NCBI GenBank assembly: GCA_051453625.1
Contig: JBOZIK010000001.1
Span: forward strand, 159,757,268 to 159,778,414
Length of the DNA stretch: 21,147 bases
Direction: 5' to 3'
Source: Welwitschia mirabilis
Lineage: Eukaryota; Gnetophyta; Gnetopsida; Welwitschiales
The notes beneath the pieces were generated by a model. That model saw only the letters and a list, made by a program, of their open reading frames with translations. It was not told the DNA's origin and made no database searches. Position 1 is the first letter of the stretch. The number at the start of each line of letters is the position of its first letter. A program made the position numbers and the translations under genes. Below are positions 17,771 to 21,147 of the stretch, piece after piece.

Positions 17771-18639
17771 TTAGAAAAACGCACCCACGTGCATGTCTAT
17801 CCACTTTACTTGTGTTCTACTGATGCAATATGCTTCACAGCCAAACACCTTCAAGTGAGAGAAAGATGGATTCCTCCCACTCCAAACGGACTTTGGTATC
17901 TCTCCCTGAAGTGCTAAATGCATTGACCTATTTATAAGATATGCAGCTGTGCTAGCTGCTTCAGCCCAAAGATGTGTTGGAACTCCAGATTGTTGTAATA
18001 ATGAACGCAAGCTTTCTAAAACAGACCTGTTGCATTTTTTTCAGCCACTGCATTATTCTGAGGTGTATATGGAGGTGTCTTTGTGTGGACAATTCCATTA
18101 TCTCTGCAAAACATCTCAAAGTCACGAGACATGTATTCACTTCCATTATCTGTCATCAAGCATTTAATTTTACAGCTTGCTTCATTTTCAACTCTGGCTT
18201 TAAATTGTTTGAAAACATCAAAGACTTTAATTTTTGAGGGAATAGGAAATAACCAAGTTTTTCTACTAAAGTCATCAATAAACGTAACAAAATAAGATGC
18301 TCCACTAAAGGACGTCACTTGCATCAGCCCAAAAACATAGAAGTAAACCAAATCTAATTTTCCAGCACTTTTATTTTCAGAAATGGATCTCTTAAAGTTT
18401 ACACGTTTTGCTTTTGCAACAGCACAATCCTTAGAGATATCTAAAGAAGCAGAGTCAAACTTTGGAAGCAAGTTTTTAGAACTAAGAACCTTCATGCCTG
18501 TTTCACTGGGATGTCCAAATCTCTTATGCCGAAGAGACATGTCACCAATAATAACAACATTATACTTCACCACGTCAGTATGCAAAGTGTACAAGGTCTC
18601 TTTTTTTTGTCTTCGTGGTAGAACCATGGCACCTTTCAT
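17771..18639 (-). pseudogene. Copia element C GAG-pre-integrase and integrase core
   Basis: One open frame (18639-18016) gives a zinc-binding region, LRHKRFGHPSETGMKVL and KDCAVAKAKRVNF, in which the second Cys of the CxxC is Ala. The core follows: KLDLVYFYVFG, where the catalytic Asp is Tyr, then YFVTFIDDFSRKTW, CLMTDNGSEY with the second Asp kept, and KTPPYTPQNNAVAEK with Glu kept. A frameshift near 18016 is followed by AYLINRSMHLALQGEIPKSV and FSHLKVFGCEAY. This is the longest intact stretch of the element. Confidence 0.9.
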
Positions 18640-18676
18640 TACCTTTCAGCCTCTTGCACCAAAGAAAACTGAATAG

Positions 18677-18991
18677 CTAGCATCTTCTAATTGACGTGCT
18701 GAGATTAATTTTTAGCAAGTTGAGGTATATGTCTAATATCTTGAAGAAATAGTTTTTACCATCACTTCCTTGCAGCATTATAGATTCAATTCTTTTGATC
18801 TCAAAGCATTGATCATCCCCTAGATAAGCATATTTTTCTGAAATTCTGTTATATGAGGAAAACATTGAAGCACCTGGGTAGACATGAAAAGAAGTACCAG
18901 AATCTAGAATCCAAGGGCAAAAGTATTGGGAAACGTTTACCACTTGTGCATTTGCAATCAACACGACATCAACATCTCTTTTTGCATTCAA
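18677..18991 (-). pseudogene. Copia element C protease
   Basis: The frame includes VSQYFCPWILDSGTSFHV, with the Asp-Ser-Gly of an aspartic protease, then MFSSYNRISEKYAYLGDD and IESIMLQGSDGKNYFF. A frameshift ends it before the conserved VPQLAKN tract. The catalytic triad is therefore present here but absent from element B. Confidence 0.85.
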
Positions 18992-19059
18992 GTTTTGTCC
19001 TCCTTCCTGATTCTGCTGGTTACCTCCTTCTTTGTGTCTGCGCTTGTTTTTTAGGCTAT

Positions 19060-19860
19060 AACAGTCCTTTCGTAAATGGCTTTTCTTTTTGTAGTGCCAA
19101 CCTCAATGCTTCTGTTGACAGATCTTTCTATGCTCTTGCTTTGCCAACGTCCTTCTCTAGTCTGAGAACATCCTCTACAAACAACAAGGGCCTCTCCAAT
19201 ACACTCAACATCCATAGTTTTCTATGCATCCAAAAGCTTTGAAATCACAGTGTTTAGGCGAGGCATAGTATTTGAGGCAGCCATCAGGGTAGTGCGAATA
19301 GTCTCCTAGGAATCATGCAAGGAATTGAGGACCACAATTACCCTTAAGTTTTCTTCAAACGTTATCCTTAGGTCGTCCAACATTGTGAACAACCCATTCA
19401 TCTTATCTAGGTGTGTTTGCAGTGACACACCTTCTTTCATCTTCCTTTTGAAGACCTTGTTAACAATATAAAACTAGTTCATGCTAGTAGGTTGATCATA
19501 TCTCTGCATCAGAATTTGCCACCGTCCGGCTGTTGAAATCTTGCTATGAGATCGAAGAATCCTATTGCCAAGGCATGGTCGAATCAACAAAAGCACTCTT
19601 CTTTGAAGTTTTTTCCATTCTTCATTGGGGTACTTCTTTAGTCATTCTGCATCAAAGAGTCCAAATGCTGCCTTTGCATCTGCTTCCGTGTTTAGGACAA
19701 CGTCACATTGCTTCTGGGAAAGGATGTCTTCCATTAGCGTCTTCCATGCGCCTCAGTTCTCAGCTCCGACTAGTCGGTCGCTAGTCTGCAAACACTCCAT
19801 TGTTGTTTAATTGTATGATTGTATGGATGGATTCCAAACGCGTTGTACGGACACCCCAAA
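19060..19860 (-). pseudogene. Copia element C gag
   Basis: Shifting frames give LFDAEWLKKYPNEEW-like sequence, LMQRYDQPTSMN, KRKMKEGVSLQTHLDKMNGL, FEENLRVIVVLNS and, near 19085-19115, WHYKKKSHLRKDCY. As in element B the knuckle has Tyr for its second Cys, and here the first Cys codon is also damaged by a small deletion. It is heavily broken. Confidence 0.78.
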
Positions 19861-20060
19861 AAATTTTGAAGCGCGCACATGAGCTTGCTTTGTGGTGCTC
19901 CGCAACCTCCACTACACTATGTTCGCCTCACTCGGTGGCTTGTCTCCACTATGTTCGCGGCACTTTGTGGCTTGTCTCCGCTTTAGTTGCTCTGCTTCAC
20001 TTCCTTATAGGTTTTACTAACACAAAGCTTATCGCCAACACGTGTGAGCTTCAAAACCTA
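19861..20060 (-). other. Untranslated leader of copia element C
   Basis: GC-rich for this window and similar in composition and short words to the leader of element B. It contains two adjacent 32-bp repeats (19917-19948 and 19949-19980). Confidence 0.6.
19917..19980. repeat. Two-copy 32-bp tandem repeat in the leader
   Basis: Each unit begins actatgttcgc and ends ggcttgtctcc, with a few differences in the middle. Confidence 0.88.
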
Positions 20061-20061
20061 G

Positions 20062-20074
20062 TGCTATGATACCG
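20062..20074 (-). promoter_or_regulatory. Primer-binding site of element C (degenerate)
   Basis: The minus strand reads CGGTATCATAGCA two bases inside the 5' LTR. It matches the initiator-Met site apart from a few changes. Confidence 0.7.
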
Positions 20075-20076
20075 AG

Positions 20077-20526
20077 TGTTATGAAAATACACAACAACAA
20101 AGCGATTAAACAATGCAACAAGAGAAAACAGAGACACAATGATTTATGTGGAAAACCCCAATGAGGGGAAAAACCACGAGAAAGCAATGCGCAACTCTAC
20201 TATCAATTTCAGAAATTACAAGCCAAGAATAGGCTTCAAGCCAACAATAGGCTTCAGACAAGAATGCCTCACAGAACTGTAGCAATTCTATACCAAAAAC
20301 ATTGACACTACCATGAAATAGGCTAAGGGCTACAACCAGTTAGGGCTACAAGCGAAAACCCTAAAGAGGGTATCATCCTTCTCTTGACACATGTCCCATC
20401 TCTAACTAACGCCCCCAAGGACGATTTTAAAATAGAAACCTCCTTTTACAATATTAAAGTGGGGCCACAATAAAACATAACATTAGGGATGTTACAAATG
20501 AATAAATTTGGCTTCATATATCAACA
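20077..20526 (-). repeat. 5' LTR of copia element C
   Basis: Plus-strand start TGTTATGAAAATAC, end ATATCAACA. Matches the LTR at 13947-14487 except for the 93-bp duplication there and scattered changes. Confidence 0.88.
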
Positions 20527-20531
20527 ATAAG
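20527..20531. repeat. Right target-site duplication of element C
   Basis: ATAAG, one base different from AGAAG at the left side. Confidence 0.6.
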
Positions 20532-21147
20532 ATGTTAGGCAACTTGCAACAAACCATCTCGTGTGATCAATGGAAACAAGGAACCATTTCCTCTTAACCC
20601 TATGTAAACAAAGACAATGTAAAGGAAGAGTTTTTTGTGTCACAACCATTGCATTGTTGACACTAGAACATCAATGATGACCTTAGCTTTTGGAAATCAA
20701 ATTTTAACATTAGAGTCTTTGATGTAGCTAAGAAAGCAGAAGTAACAAATGAAGTTCCTGATGTAGTGGACTCAATGGTGAACGATTTCAAACTAATTTC
20801 AACTTGAACCTTTGAAGAAGTCCTAATCTGGACCCATTCCAAATCTATTCTTCTTGCCATGCTACTAGTGAGGACTTATTGATTCAATCATGCTAACTAG
20901 ATGAAGATTTGTTAAAAGAAAATCTTCCCCATTTTGAAGAAAATCAAGAACTCGTTTTTGAGGTTAAAAGAGGGCAAATCTTACAAAAAACTCATGACCT
21001 TATTTTAGAAGGAATGAAACTTCCAACATACGAACTAACATTTAAAGAATTACCTAGCAACCTTAAGTATATCTTGTTGGAAGTGAAGCCAAATCTCTTG
21101 ATATTATTTATTCCTTTATAGTGTGACTTTATATATTTTATATAGTC
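20532..21147 (+). pseudogene. Ty3/gypsy gag end and region before RT (piece 3)
   Basis: The first codons (MLGNLQQTISCDQWKQGTISS) continue the frame of piece 2 exactly and fit the 'GQLA...RPQGTLPSNTE' end of Athila-like Gag. A stop follows. Further along, another frame reads FNIRVFDVAKKAEVTNEVPD, which may be from the protease-distal part. At about 20909-21121 the frame includes GMKLPTYELTFKELPSNLKY, close to the 'LELKPLPSHLKYAFL' tract that precedes gypsy RT. No protease motif is seen, so a deletion is likely. The element runs off the window. Confidence 0.65.

Larger units (their letters stand above)
13947..20526 (-). mobile_element. Ty1/copia retrotransposon C (two LTRs, defective)
   Basis: A 6.6-kb relative of element B with the same LTRs, leader, gene order and orientation. 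Its flanks AGAAG and ATAAG are a near-perfect 5-bp duplication. Removing the element and one copy of the duplication leaves the gypsy gag frame open across the site. Its body contains an 850-N gap flanked by two copies of the RT start, so its true length is uncertain. Confidence 0.88.

Noticed and set aside
6600-20526. CRISPR-like array, suggested by repeats of similar length
   Set aside because: The repeats are LTRs of 450-540 bp with TG...CA ends in a plant genome.

Overview
This is nuclear DNA of a plant, almost certainly an angiosperm: AT-rich, without any prokaryotic gene layout, and filled with old transposable elements. I see no intact protein-coding gene, tRNA or rRNA. The species cannot be determined from what is here. 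Four runs of N (100, 478, 100 and 850 bases) break the assembly, and each one touches duplicated or element sequence.

Region 1 (1-6199) is dominated by a complete but defective hAT DNA transposon at 725-6191. Its ends are matching terminal inverted repeats starting CAGTGATTA, flanked by a perfect 8-bp target-site duplication (ACGATAAT). On the minus strand it carries a multi-exon transposase pseudogene: BED zinc finger, DUF659 and hAT C-terminal dimerisation region. A second, related hAT end lies at 1-359 in the opposite orientation, so the first kilobase contains a long imperfect inverted repeat. The short spacer between the two elements holds the start of an ORF that seems to continue on the other side of the 725-6191 element.

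Region 2 (about 6200-21147) is a stack of LTR retrotransposons. An old Ty3/gypsy element (Athila-like gag and polyprotein) runs on the plus strand in three collinear pieces at 7669-8218, 13605-13946 and 20532-21147. Two related Ty1/copia elements on the minus strand interrupt it: element B (8219-13604) and element C (13947-20526). Each has two LTRs of about 450-540 bp bounded by TG...CA, a primer-binding site, a purine tract, and a gag-PR-INT-RT-RNase H order typical of Ty1/copia. A third family member, element A (LTR at 6600-7054 plus the end of RNase H), runs into a gap. All copies carry stops, frameshifts and lost catalytic residues, so none can act autonomously.

The window is best read as nested insertions: gypsy first, then copia B and C inside it, with the hAT insertion independent to the left. 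I found no evidence of a new biological system. The most useful observations are the exact hAT boundaries, the ORF it splits, an LTR with element sequence on both sides, the rejoinable gypsy gag, and an assembly gap that appears to be spurious.
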